DNA of 64,000 nt from Gorsachius magnificus. Taxonomy: Eukaryota; Chordata; Aves; Pelecaniformes; Ardeidae. Location: contig CM067081.1 of NCBI GenBank assembly GCA_034008185.1, forward strand, positions 188,745,510 through 188,809,509, in the 5' to 3' direction. Position 1 is the stretch's first letter, and every line of letters begins with the position of its first letter. Below are positions 25,424-38,343 of the stretch, in pieces. The notes below the pieces were generated by a model, which worked only from the letters and a program-made list of their open reading frames with translations, was not told the DNA's origin and did not search any database. Made by a program: the position numbers and the translations under genes.

Positions 25424-25544
25424 ATGCTTGAAGTATGTCACACCACTGGTGATGAAGTACCTCAGAAAACATGTATTAATACACATAGTAACATGCTTAA
25501 GTAGTTAGGTTTTCAGAGCCAGTGGTGTGACATACTTCAAGCAT
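25424..25544. repeat. Perfect 26 bp inverted repeat with 69 bp spacer (foldback)
   Basis: The left arm at 25424-25449 and right arm at 25519-25544 are exact reverse complements over 26 bp. Both arms end outward in ATGCTTG / CAAGCAT. The spacer holds a second weaker self-complementary part, including ATGTATTAAT and a CTCAGAAAAC versus GTTTTCAGAG pairing. Pairing stops abruptly outside the arms and no flanking target duplication is visible. A tandem 9 bp duplication (GGGAGTTAT twice, 25545-25562) abuts the right arm. A recent template-switch mutation or a tiny non-autonomous foldback element are the main explanations. If transcribed, it would form a long hairpin RNA. Confidence 0.9.
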
Positions 25545-25562
25545 GGGAGTTATGGGAGTTAT

Positions 25563-28500
25563 GAAGATCATCCAGGTTGGATGCCAGTAGAATCTCTGTT
25601 ATGTACACTGTTTATTTTACATATGTAGGGTATATTTCCACCTACTGGAGAAACTGTTTTGGAAATGTTTAGACAAATCATCTTTGTCCATATATAGTCT
25701 CAAGGTATTTGATTTGCTTATATATAGAGGGATTGAGGACACAACATTGCTATGAAGTTCCTCGTTTTGACCTCTACCCTCATCTCTCTGTAGACATCCT
25801 GGAATGGCCAGTTCTGGGCCAGTTCTGGTGTCTGGTGGACCACAGGGCTTTCATGTTGCTGTGGCCATCTTTTTTCTCAAACACAAAATGATGGAGTACT
25901 GTAATGTGAGGTAGGTCTGAGACACTGTGAGGTTTCATTTTATTTTGTTGACACTTTACTGCTAGAATAGAGCAAATATTTTACTTAAGTTTTGAAAGTG
26001 ATTTTATAGCTTTTTAATTTGGTCTGTTGCATATTTACAAAAAAAATGTATTTTTTTATCTTTTTAAGAATTACCCTTCCATGTGTTTCCGTCTGAACTT
26101 TAGTAGAAGAACCTGAAAGTTGAGCTTTTTTCCTTTACTTGCAGAATTCTTACTACTTGTGCCCTCTGAGACCCCAGCAGAGATAGCTCGGTGCATTGCT
26201 TTGGGATTCCTGACACAGGATTCCTGCTAACCCAAGTCGGAGCGTTGCTGTGCCGGTTCAGTTGCTGAGGACTGCGTGATTACGTCCCCCCTGCCCATTG
26301 TCCTTCTTTCAAGTTCTGAAAATTGTTCATCAGATTTATCATTGCTTTTTAGGAAAGTCTTCATGAGCATGACCTGAGGTTTTACAGGAAATCTTGAAAT
26401 AAAAGTAATAATATTGTTATACATTCTCTCACATTCAGCCACACATGCTATCACAAAAGTAGCCTTGAAGCTGTTTTAGTTTTACAGCAAAGAGTGTTTC
26501 TTTTCATATCAGGTAATCCGATCTGCTGGTTTTTTTTTTCCCCCTTGGCTTTGAAAACATGCCTTTATATTAATAATCCTGGATTTTGTGCTGAAAGTTG
26601 ATTGCTCTAATTGCTGATTGGTATTCAGTAACATTAAATAAAGACTCAAATTTTTCTTTTTTTCCTTTTTCTACTCTGAAATCTATCAGTGTGTATTTTT
26701 AGAGTTCACCATTAGTGGATGTATAATCTTTGTGTCTGCTTTTATTCTTGGCCACTGGGAGTTTTGCTACCAGCAATAAAAGACAACCTCCATGTTGTAC
26801 TGCACAGTATAGATATTGTAAATTTTGGTCTTGCTTTCCATTGATCTGGTTTGCCATATGGGAATCATATTCAGCTGATCTTTATTTCCTGAGTCAGAAA
26901 TTCTGTTTTACCCATCTTTGGGGCTTTCAGCATTTATTCTCAGTGGGCTGTCAGGTATTGCACATGAAAGCAAAGGTTCAAAGGCATATAAAGAAGGTTG
27001 AGGTCTGAAATGTTTACTTAACACTGTGGGTTTTTTCTTTTTACAAACATTTGCCAGGCTGGAGGATCAGCATGAAACCTTAATAAATTTTAAGACTTTT
27101 TATACTCTATTATGAACATTTTACACATACATAATTTTGGTGTAGCCTGGAACACATCAGCTGTAAACTTGCTAGTGTATGTTTGCTAGCGACAGCATTA
27201 ACAGCATTGCAATTAGGTTTTTTTTAGGTTTATCAATTATTTTTCTCAAAGGTTTATTTCCTTTCACTTCTGCTTTTGTTTCTCAAACTGCCTCTAACGG
27301 ACTGCCATTGTGCTACAAAGAAAACTTAAATGAATTGACTATGCAGCTTTTAATTAATAAGACAAGTACAATTTTTAAAGTGAAGATCCCATCCTCTCTC
27401 TTCATGATGTCATTCTACTTAGGGAATGAATTTGAGTGAAAGTGAGAATGAGCTTCTTGTTGCTCACCTGTGAAGATGCTGCCACCGATGAGGTAAACAG
27501 TCACAAACTTAACAGCTGTTGTGCCTTAAATGTTTCATCTCTTGGGAAACAAATGCCTGAAATTTGAGGGATTTGAATCACTTGGGGCAGTGATGTAGAG
27601 GCTTTAGATCCTATTAGTGTAGTTTGATTTTTTCTTATTTGTACTAAAGTATATATAAGAGTTATTGGAGTGTGTCTGATGTTCTACTTCTATCTTCAGT
27701 ATATCTCCTTTTGCTTTTTATTATCAAGCAAGGAAATAATCAGGGATCTTGATACTCAGTAATAGGATTTGTTCTGTCTTCTTCTGGCCCCTTTCTTCAT
27801 CATTGCCCAGAGGGTGCAGAGCACTAGGATTGGCTCAAAGTGACTGTTTTTCTCTAGAAAGTTGTGGTTTTGGTGTGCCTAGGGTCGTGGGTTTTTATTG
27901 AGGAACTGGAAACAGATGAGAAAAAGGCAATCAAAGACTGAAGGGGAGGTGGGGTTTCTTCCATAGCTTCTTCACCTTTTGCACAGGGGCCACCAAGAAT
28001 AAAGTTGTCGGCGAACTCTTCTCTCTCAGGGAGAGTCTTGGACTCCCAGTCCTGCTTTTTCTGACTTGCACGTCCTCTTCTTCAGGAAGTCAGGCTGCAG
28101 GTTTAGCTCACAGCTTGGTGTTCGGTTGTATCTGCCTTCTTTTCTTGCTCTTTCCTTTCTCCAGCCAAAACAGAGAATGGCAGGTAGGGGAATGTGGCCT
28201 CATGGACAGCTTATTTCAAGTAGATGGGTTGCCAAAGCCTGCAATGATTTTCTTTTCTCCTGTCTTCCTCTTTTTTGTGTTTGTTTGTTTGAGCGTTTCT
28301 GTTGGCACTGAAACACTGCACTCTCGTGCTGCTGCTTCACCTTTCCTCACTTTAGTAATCAAAGATGATTACGACTCCGCAGCTGTCCTGGCTTTTCCCT
28401 AGCTAAGGCTATGAGCCATTTTCCCATCCAGCCCTTCCCAGGCTTCTTCTGTTCCATTACTTGTCATATTTTGAATTGGGAAGAGAAACCCAGGGAAATG

Positions 28501-31500
28501 AAGAAAGTAACTGGAAGCAGCCAGATTTGAGACCTTCAGTAGAAGAAACCTCCAGAGGCGTGTCGGGCAGCACAGAACAATGTGATGCAGTATTGACGCT
28601 CATCACGGCAAGACCTGCCACCAGCAGAATGAGCCTACGTTGGGACCATCTTGTCAGGTGGTGATATAATTTTCAGTGTCCATACCTTTTGCAAGCTCTG
28701 TGTTCCGTACCACCGGTGTGGCACAACTGGGTGTGAAGATGTAGCAGTCGAAAATATTGAAGTAGGCAGTATATGTTATCTTTGGTTAAATATATTTATC
28801 TTCTGATTTCTCTGTCATCTTCTCAGAGGACTTTGGAAAATGTTCAGTGTCTTCATATTATTTATTTTCAGAGTTCTTGGTGTGGTTCCTCATGAGCTTG
28901 GGAGTAGAACCCATGTTTGATCACTGGGCTTCTCCAGAAAAAGGGAGCTCCCTGTGATGGAAAGGCCAAAGATCCTCTGTGCAGAGTAGAGACCTTGCTC
29001 AGGGGGCTGTCCAAGTCTTGGAGGAAGAACTGAAGACCATCATGAATTTAATTATATTTCACTTCTAATCCAAAGTCTTTTTAAACTAGTCTTTTTCTTT
29101 TTTCTTTAATGTGAGTACATGGGAGTTTATTTGTATGTATGTTCTCGGAACAGACCAACTTTCCTGTAGCCCCTAGGACTGAATAACTCACTGAAATAGC
29201 AGAGAAAAGGGCTTTAACAAAACAGGGCACTCATCTGCATATTTCTCCCTTGTGGGAAGACGACCAGAAGACAAATATATTACAGTGACAGAACCAGGTA
29301 CGTTCAGATTCTGCAGTATTACCATGGTCATTGCTGCAGAATAGCGTATCGGGGTTAGAGAAACTGCTGTCTTCCAGTAATTTTCACAGAAATAATGTTT
29401 GTATAGATCAGAAGCATATTATTAATTAACAGGAAGTAGCATTTTAGAAGCTAAATTATGCGATAGGAGCTGAAGTATAGCTAGCTAATAAAAGTAGTAT
29501 GAAAGAAATTACTCTCTATAGTGGATGTAAGCCTAGTTGACAAAAATGTTTGTGGTATTTTTCGAATTGCTCCAGATGTAAGCTTTCATTTCAAATCCAT
29601 ATACTCATGTTGGGATAATAATTGTAATCTGAGAATGTAAACTTGTTACTGTATTTTCCTGAATCTGCTGGTAATCTGAAACACTAACTCTATCCTTATT
29701 CCATTTTCTTTATTAACCCTGTTTTAGGTACTCATTCTAAACCTAATGATGGTCTTTAAAATTCAGCATTAACAATTTCATTTGTGATAACTTTTGTGGC
29801 TGGGAAGGGGAGAATGATGATTGTCAGGAACATCAGCCAGAAGAAAAGTAGAGAATGAATAAATGCAAGAGGGGCAAATGGGAAAAGAAAAAACAGAATT
29901 AAGAGGCATAAATATGGTAATTATGAAGATGAATGTATTTTTACTTTGATATTAGACATAGCAAGCAGGTAGTAGAAAATGATTAAAAATATAGTTATTT
30001 CATTATAGATAATTTTCCCTTCCATACCTTTGTTCAAAACATATCACTCATGTGAATGAATGAAAAAAATTGATGTCAGGTTATGGGCAATAGATTGCAT
30101 TCCTATACTCGTATGCCGGAGTCAGCAGCCAGGAATTTGACAAGGTTTGTAAAGTAAGTGTGATGCATCCTACTTGAATTCTTTTTCTTGCTCCCCATCC
30201 ACATATAGCCTACGCCTGCAGCACCACGTCTGAACGCTCGTTCTGCGCTCGTGCCTTACACACTTCAGTGCACTGACTGGTTCCAGTCCCTCTCCCAAAC
30301 TCCTGACCTCTGTTCAGCTTCTCAGTGTTGCAGGCTGTCAGCTGGGTTGGGTAAACTTCTGCTAATGAAAACAGATAAAAAGTCACTGGAATTTATTAAA
30401 GCTTTTGCATTAACTTAAATCATGCACTAAGAATGAATGTAGTATTATTAAAAAATGAAATTGGATTATAATGAAAGGAACCTGCAGATTTTAGTGAGTA
30501 ACTTCCATGCATCTCTATAAATTTTGTTTAATTCTAATAAAATAAAAGTGAATTCCCATTAACTGTAATGAAATAAAATTAAGCTCTCCCTGACTTACAT
30601 TCATGCAGGCAGTCAGCACTATTATTTGAAATCTCATTGGGCTCAATTTGTCTGCCAGGACAACAGAATTGTCATTTATGCTGGGGGAGCTCTCTTGGTA
30701 AGAAAATAGCAGGACTGGGTCTATTCTATCTGGAAAAAAGAGTGCTGGTAGATGGGATTCACGTGATGTGTGCTGCAGAAGTTAACATGATGCTACAGGT
30801 TTTTTTTAAGAATCTCTTTTGAATCTGTACAATAAATAGTTATGTATCTGGTAGTTCCAATATATACTGCTTTGCTTGAAGACTTTTTGTTTCTTTAGTA
30901 TCTACACATGTCAGTATGTTAATATAGTTACATTAAAACTGTCATGGACAAGTCATGTTCTAGCTGAAAGTTTGGTTAATATTTTTGGGAAAGAGGTAAT
31001 TAATTTTTGTCTTGTTTCACCCTAATAAAAAAGTCGTCTTATTTGGCTTTATTTTCCCTTTCTTTCTTCTTTTTTTTTTTTTTTCTAAATCCGTTGGCTT
31101 TGTTATGCCAGATCATTACTAGCTTTACTTTCTGCTGCATTTTATCATAATGCTCTTTGAGTATAAATAAACTCTGGTATGCTAAACCTAATAGCAATTA
31201 AACTGGAAGTGTTTGTGTTTTATCACTGTGAACTTCGCAGAAATGTTTCCATGACAACCTCCATGCTAGTTAAGGCAACCAGAGGTGATCAACAGTTTAT
31301 ATATTTTTTTTTCTCTTGTAAGAATGGAATTTGTGTTGACAGTTCTGGCCTTTAATGGCACTTTTGTACTGTGTGAAAGTATTTGTTTACTAGATCATAT
31401 GCTGTTAACTGTCAGGCTGAGATAGAGTGACTGCTTTTGATAAAAGGGCTGCATTACATCTCTGAGTCTGTGAAGCTCTTGTACTTTAATTACTCACATC

Positions 31501-34500
31501 AGTACAAAAGTATCCATTTGCTTCAATACACTTAAAAATTAGACTTATTATTTCCAAAGCATTAATGGTGAGTTAATTTTGTCCTTTACATTTTTTGGAA
31601 AACAAGAATCTACCAGCTGCTTTGTTGTTTTAAATTTAAACTATTGTATTTACAGTGATAAAAATCACATTCAATGGTATGGGGTGAATCGTAAGTGCTG
31701 TAATTATTGTGCTATGAATTAAAATTTCTGGGCCCTGTTTTCATATTTAGCTGGTGAAGGCTGTCATGCTGGAAGCTGAAATATGCTAGTTATGGGCTCT
31801 GTTGAGAAAAACATCATTTAAGTAGAGGTGTTTTGTCTCTCACAAGTTTAAAAAAAACAAGTGTACTTAAGACATGACTGAAATAACCTCTCTGGAGTGT
31901 AACGTAATAGTAGTACAGGCAGACTGTTGCGTGTGGTACATGTCCATCACATAGTTAGAAAGCTTTCAGAATGAAACTGTTAAAGTTTGGGGTTTGTGGT
32001 TTTTTTTTTTTTTTGGTGAGATACTTGTCTTCATAGAGCACTTCCTAGGTAGAACATCTGGAAATAAACAGTTGAGTTATTATCTGATCTCTTAATCAGC
32101 TAATAACTGCTACTACAGCAAGTTCATTCACTACCAGTAGTAAGTTTGAAGGCATTATCTGTACTGAGTTGAACAACTTTGTTTTATTACGTGGCTGTTC
32201 ATTGTCAGGCTAATGCATGAGTATCTTCTTGACTGTTGAGTGTGTGTGTAGCAGAGGATCGTTTGGGTTTGATTTTTTAAAAAATACAAGTATTTGGAAG
32301 TTACAACCTTGTCTTCCAAAAAAAGACTAGGTATTTTGTCATAATAAATACCTTGTTTTGGGGAAGAGTATGGTAATACTCGTGTATATTCAAGTATGAG
32401 ATAGTTGTTGCCTGTCTTTCACATGAATACTCCACAGTATTAATTTTATTTGGATTATTACAGAATGTTTATTTTTTTCAAGTATACCTTTTTTTTTTAC
32501 TGATCAATTAAAACTGATAGGGGTTGAAACTGTGTAAATTAAGATTCTGTGTAGGTTTGTCTGTGGATGCTACTGTTTTTTGCACAATACGCATGCCTGT
32601 CTCTCCTGAGTCAGGAGTTGCTGGTCTGGTTGTTGGTAGTAGGTGACACCGGGAAGGGAAATGAAAGTGTTGAAAATCACTGCCTGGATTTCCCAAGCTT
32701 CAAACTCTACACTATTGGTGTAACATACTGCCATTAACGTAATGCCCTTGCCTCATCTTTGGGGGTTTGCTGTGCCTTCCCTTGTGTAGGAAAGCTGGGA
32801 TATTAAGGAGAAACTTCCCAGAAAAGAAGGGGATGAGCAAAGCTACCTGTATTTGCGCTCTCTTCAATCCCGTTTGAGCTGGAGGGCTTGGTCCGTAGTG
32901 AGGTATGTGCGGTGAACGTGGCTACTGTCTACTAATGCACTCCAAACTCTTTTTTTTTTTTTTTTTTTTTGTTACTTTGAAAGTAATTAGCTATAAATTA
33001 AGTTGATATGAGTTTCAGTTCAGATCAGCTTGTTACTTCAGATTGCTTTAGGTAACTTGAGGTAAACAACCTATGCTAAATCTGATTCTCTGAATGCATA
33101 GGTATATGCAGAGTTGGAAAATGCAGTGTACAGCATCCTTGAAGATAAAAATAGGTGGGTTACTGGAATGTATATATTTTATTATAGTACTAAGAAGCAG
33201 GTTTTATTTTCTTGGCAATCACTTGATTGTGAGAGATAGTGTAGTACTGACGTATATGATACAAATAAGCACTGTGTGCTTGTTTGAAAAAGTTAGCATT
33301 CATAAACAGTAGTTTGTTAATAATACTATGTAATCTGTAATTGTTGGGTTTTTTTGTAACTACGGTGGAAAGTAGACACTACCTAAATCTGAACTATAAC
33401 TCTGTGGACATGACACAGAAGAGTATTGAGGATAGGCATTAACTGGGAGGGACAAACAGGCTATTAGCCCTAACACTTTTCTTTTTTTTTCCCCAGGAAA
33501 AATGAATTCATATTGGAACAGCAACAGAGATGGGCTGCGAGGGTGATCAGGAAATGGAAAGCTTATCTTGCAAGATGAGACTAAGAAAGTGTGACGTGTT
33601 TGGCTTAATGAAACAAAAACTGAGAGAGGATATGATTTCTCTTTCATATTTCTAAATGTGTTAGGGGAAGGCGGAGAAGGCATCAGGGAGGGAGGAGAGC
33701 TGTGTAAGCTAAGGGGCATTGTTAGAACAGGTACAAATGAGTGTAAACTAGCCCTGGATAAATTTGGGCTGGAAGAGAGAGCTTTCAAGACAGAACCGAG
33801 CATTCAAGTAGTGTAGAGGGGACAGGAGATTTTGAAGAGGGGATCTTGTCAGCAAAATTGGCATGATGCAGTTGCTTTAAGTAGCAGAAGGTTACACCCG
33901 GTGACTCAGATCATTTGTTCCAATCCGATACCCATCTTTTTGCCTAACTACATCTGTAGAACCCCCATGCTGGGTTGTTGCACAGTACTGTGAAAGCTTG
34001 CAGATGGAATGTAAGAGGAGCTTTTTAAAATTATTTTGTTTGTTTCCATTCCAATACATGTGTAATTCTTGGGGAGATTACTCAGTCTGTTTTCAGATAA
34101 AGTGCCTTCTTCGGTGTTATTGACAGTAATATCCTGGGACTTTTTAAACCCGTTTTTTCTTGGTTGCTTTATATGTATGGGAGTACTGCCTTTAAATTTC
34201 TCCTTCGATTCATCTTGCTGTAGTTAGTTACAAGCTTAAACCAACCCAAGCAGCTTCTTTTTTCCCCTTCGGTATTTTCCATGCAACTGGAAAGATAAGG
34301 TGATTATCACCGTGTTCTTGACAGTTTATTGTGTAACCAATCTGTACATTTATTTAGTCCATTCAAGCCCTTATTTCTAATCCCTTATTTTATAACTTAA
34401 CTTCCTGACTATTTTTTTTTTTAAAGTTTGTCAGTACTTCGAGGTACTCAAAATTGAACGCAACAGCAGTTATTTAAAATAATTGTGGTGGGAATACCAC

Positions 34501-36465
34501 ATCAGGGATAGAAATGCTTTTGAGTATGTTTTCCTACTCTTAGTAGCCAAAGAAGTCTGGTGGCAAAAGGATATCAGCTCCTCATCTGAGGCCACCCCAC
34601 CACTGCTGTCTCGCGCTTGGAAGGTTTCTCTCCTTGATCTGAGGAGATCCAGGAGACTTAAGAGAGGATGATATCCAGATATGCACTTGATGAATTTTGT
34701 TTTCTTGTCCTCTCTGCTTCTGGAATATATATATACACACAAATATATAATCCCAAAGCCTGTCAGTCTACCACCCAGCAAACACCTTCTGTGCCAGATG
34801 GCATAGTTGTGCTTCCTTCTTTAAAACATACTTGTTTGTATCCTTTCTGTAAAGTCTCAGGAAAAAATGACAGATCACTTTCCCAGACATTCTCTCCTGA
34901 CCTTCTAGAGCTCAGAGGCTCTAAAACCTCATCCCCAAAGGTTTTTTGGAAATTGTTTTTTACCTAGGGCTTTGCTTTGCTAATTTAAAAACAAAGTTCC
35001 TTCATATTCCCTGCTTATAAGACTCTGGGAAAATGGACTTCAAAATCTTCTTGAATCTGCTTCAGAAACTGAATTCACGTGCAGTGTACTGAATATTCTT
35101 ATAACCTGACAGTTGTTATGGCTGCACTTCTGGTCATGCAGTACTCAGTTGCTGGACTGTGTTTCTCCCTTGCAAAGTCCTGATGGGCTCTCCTGGGAAT
35201 ATATGGCAGCAGTATAATGCATCATACTGGACTGTGCCACCAAAAGAAACTGGACATGCGTACGAGACTGGGATGCTACCTAGGAAGATACTTCATTAGT
35301 CTAGGGGCATTAAGTATTACTACATAATTAAGTAGTCCTATGGATCAAATATTACTACTCAGATGCAGTGCCTTTTGTAAAGTGCACTTTCATATCCCAT
35401 CTAGATCTCTTTCTTTCTAAGTAGAAGTATTTTCTTCTTCTTCACTTGGATGGACAGCATTTCAGGGATCATGGTCTGAAGATCTCTGCATCGGTGACTT
35501 GGAGCCCAAGTCAGCATTCCTTCTGAGAAGTTCTATTCCCATTCCTCGTGGTCATCACATTCATGTGCAAGTGAGAAGCTCTGTCAGATGTACTATGTAA
35601 CACCTGGCAAGGTAGTGTAAGTTCTGATTCTCTTTTCTGGGAAGTAGTTAAGTTCTGCAAATGGTACAATGGTGTACAAAGTGTTGGAATAAGGTGTTGG
35701 TACCACCTGTGGGCTGTCCTGGTTGCCAGATGTACTGAGCCACTTCACCCTAAGGCACCATGAATGGGAGACTTCTGTTTGACATCCCTTGGAGAAGCTT
35801 TTCAGTGATTTTCAGAGATTTAATTCAGACATTATCAAAAGGTTTGGACCTTTCATGCCATTTCTGGATGGCATTTGTCTCTGTTGCATTTACTATTATT
35901 CCTTTGGCCAGGTAGAATGATACATACCTTTTCCCTGTCCCCGTAAATGTTCTCTTTGAGGTAAAACAAAAAGGGCTATAATTATCAGAGTCACTTGGGG
36001 TGGTATAGACAATTTTGATACCAATATGAATCACCTTCCAAGGAATAATTGGAGGTTGCTGCAGAATTTTGGGAGTATGCCAGAAGTTAGCGTGAGCCTC
36101 ATTACTTTACCTTTTGAAAGCTGGATGACTCTCCTCACAAGAAGGAACACCATTAGCAGAAACCTCTCCAGGAGAGACTTGTGAAGTGGGCCATATTCCC
36201 AGTCTGCTGTTCTCATCTGTCCACCTGATCCAGACTGCTGTCCTATGTAGTCTTGAATACCTTCATTGAATCACTCAAGATTTCTCCAAGTTTCATCCTG
36301 GTGTATTTACCAATAATGTCAACCCACATTTCAATTCTGTAGGTTACTTGAAGATCTAGTTAAGATGTTAATGAGTCAAATCCACAAATGGATGCAAATC
36401 TGGTACTTAAGATGCCTTTCTTAAAGCTTTTAGTCACTGTTCACTTTTGTACTCTTCCGTGAAGT
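25563..36465. other. Non-coding DNA, partly very AT-rich
   Basis: No recognisable exon or recent transposon is seen. Most of 29.4-32.5 kb is strongly AT-rich and contains many TAAT-type motifs without obvious decay into repeats, so it may hold conserved regulatory sequence (see findings). A T21 homopolymer lies at 32950-32970. The part from 34.48 to 36.45 kb has a more balanced, transcript-like composition with several 60-100 codon frames on both strands, none with a recognisable domain. It could be a badly decayed mobile element. Confidence 0.55.
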
Positions 36466-36700
36466 TCACAGAATTGTGGAATAGTTGAGGTTGGAAGGGG
36501 ACTCTGAAGATTGCCTAGTCCAACTGCCCTTCTCAAGCAAGTTAGAGCAGGTTGTGCTGGACCTTGTCCAGTTGGGTTTTGAATATTGCCAGAGATGGAG
36601 AATCTGCAACCTGTCTGGGCAGCCTATTCCCGTGTTCAGCCACCCCACAGTAAAAAAAGTGTTTTCTTACATTCAGATAGGTACTTTCAGAAGTTACTAT
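36466..36700 (-). mobile_element. CR1 LINE 3' end fragment
   Basis: Read on the - strand, this is the terminal part of a CR1 non-LTR retrotransposon. It has the segment encoding the last residues of ORF2, the GTTGGAC..GATC block and the degenerate terminal octamer repeat, which appears on the + strand as CACAGAATTGTGGAATAG. It is about 235 bp long, so it is severely 5'-truncated, as most avian CR1 copies are. Several substitutions suggest moderate age. No target duplication is evident, which is usual for CR1. Confidence 0.9.
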
Positions 36701-38343
36701 TCTTTGTCACAAGAGTGCTTTTCTAAGAGATTAGCAGCTACATATATATTCTCAATACAGTATTCTTTCAGGATTTTAAAAACTTGGTTTCTAATACTTT
36801 CTTTAATCTGGAAATGATGTTAATTCTTTCCTTTTCCTCCTCCAAAGTCCCATACTTCTGGAATAGAGGCTCCTTCATTGACTCAATGTCAGAAGGTGTC
36901 TGGCTTTTGTATGGATGCAGTCGCTCTCTTTAGGCGGTTCCCAAGACTATTTGTCCCAGTGGCTGGCAGATACAAAAGTGCAGCTCCCTCCATGCAGAGT
37001 CTTAAAATTGCAAATTAAGCCAGCACCATGTCGTAGCCACAAAGTGAATTCTTATTTGAGTTCTGGCTCAAGGTACATCAGTGGTTCACTGTCAAACGTC
37101 TGTATTAGTGCCATTTGATAAAGGATTACCTGGAATCCTGTCCAAACTTCACTAAACTTCACATTGTTGGAAAGTCATCCGGAGTCTATGTGCTTCTTTG
37201 TGTAACAATGATGGAGCCTTGCTTAGGTGAAGGTTGTGGTTTATTACCCAAATAGACATTTATTACTTGTGGTTTATTACTCAGAAGATGAAAAGCTGAC
37301 TTTGACAGGTTTTCCATATACATAGTGCATGTATATGTTAGTTTGGCATGTTCCTCTGTTTTCCTCAGTCCTTCAAGATGCCAATCTTAAGGTTCTTAAA
37401 ACCTGGAATGGACTAAACATGCTTGGCTGTGCATACTCATGTGCCAAGCGTGAGGAATGATCTGAGTGCACTCTCTACAAATGTTATGAAGGTAAAAGCT
37501 CTTGCTGTAGTGTATTTCTACTTGCAAGGCAATTATATATATTGACTAAACATCCTCAAAAATGTTTCTGGAAGAGAATTACAGAGGTTGGTCAACTTTA
37601 GCAACTCTAGTTGTGCTATTGTATTTTAGGTCTATGTCAGTGAAAATGCAAAAGAAACTTCTAAAAAGTCCAAGACGGTATCTGTTTTGGCCTATAGAGG
37701 ACACTTAGAATGTTGATTTGTTATCCTTGCATTATAGTACCTTGTTAGGAGATCTATATTCCCAGTAACATGGGGATTTTCACGTATATGCAGTGATAGG
37801 GCACTTTCCATTGTCTCTTTACCTATTTGACCAAGACTTCAAGTTCTTTTGTTTTTACCTTGCCCATTATTCATGCCTTAGTGTGTTGTTTATCAGAATG
37901 AATGCTTTTAAAGTTAGTTAAACCACTTCAGAAAACATCTATGGTACAAAAAATTATTTTACAGACTTTTTTACTCAACAGTTTTTTTATTCCAGGGTTT
38001 TCAAAGATGCCAACCATGGCTGATACATTAAAAATCTTGCTATTGGAAGGATAGGCACTGTAATGCCTAAAGCCATACTGTTTTAAGTAATTTTGGAATT
38101 TATCCAGCAATGTGAGATTGCTCTTAAAAGGAACCTGTGTGCAGTTGTATATATAGCAGTGATACTTTGAATACTTTGCCGCATGGTAATTTTAGGAGGC
38201 TCACAAACACAAGTGTTTAAAACATATTAATGAGTAGATGATAAACACGAATTCATTTATGTTACAAACCAATTTGCTTGCATGCTTAATGTGGTTACTG
38301 TGATCATTCTATCAGGGATGTTAAGTCCTTATTTCCTAAATAG

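Noticed and set aside
28775..28800. Similarity to the microRNA miR-9 seed region (CTTTGGTTA)
   Set aside because: Only the first nine or so bases match, the sequence then diverges, and no complementary arm is nearby.
33360..33803. 147-codon Ser/Pro-rich open frame on the - strand
   Set aside because: The composition reflects a purine-rich + strand. No domain is recognisable and the frame is probably chance.
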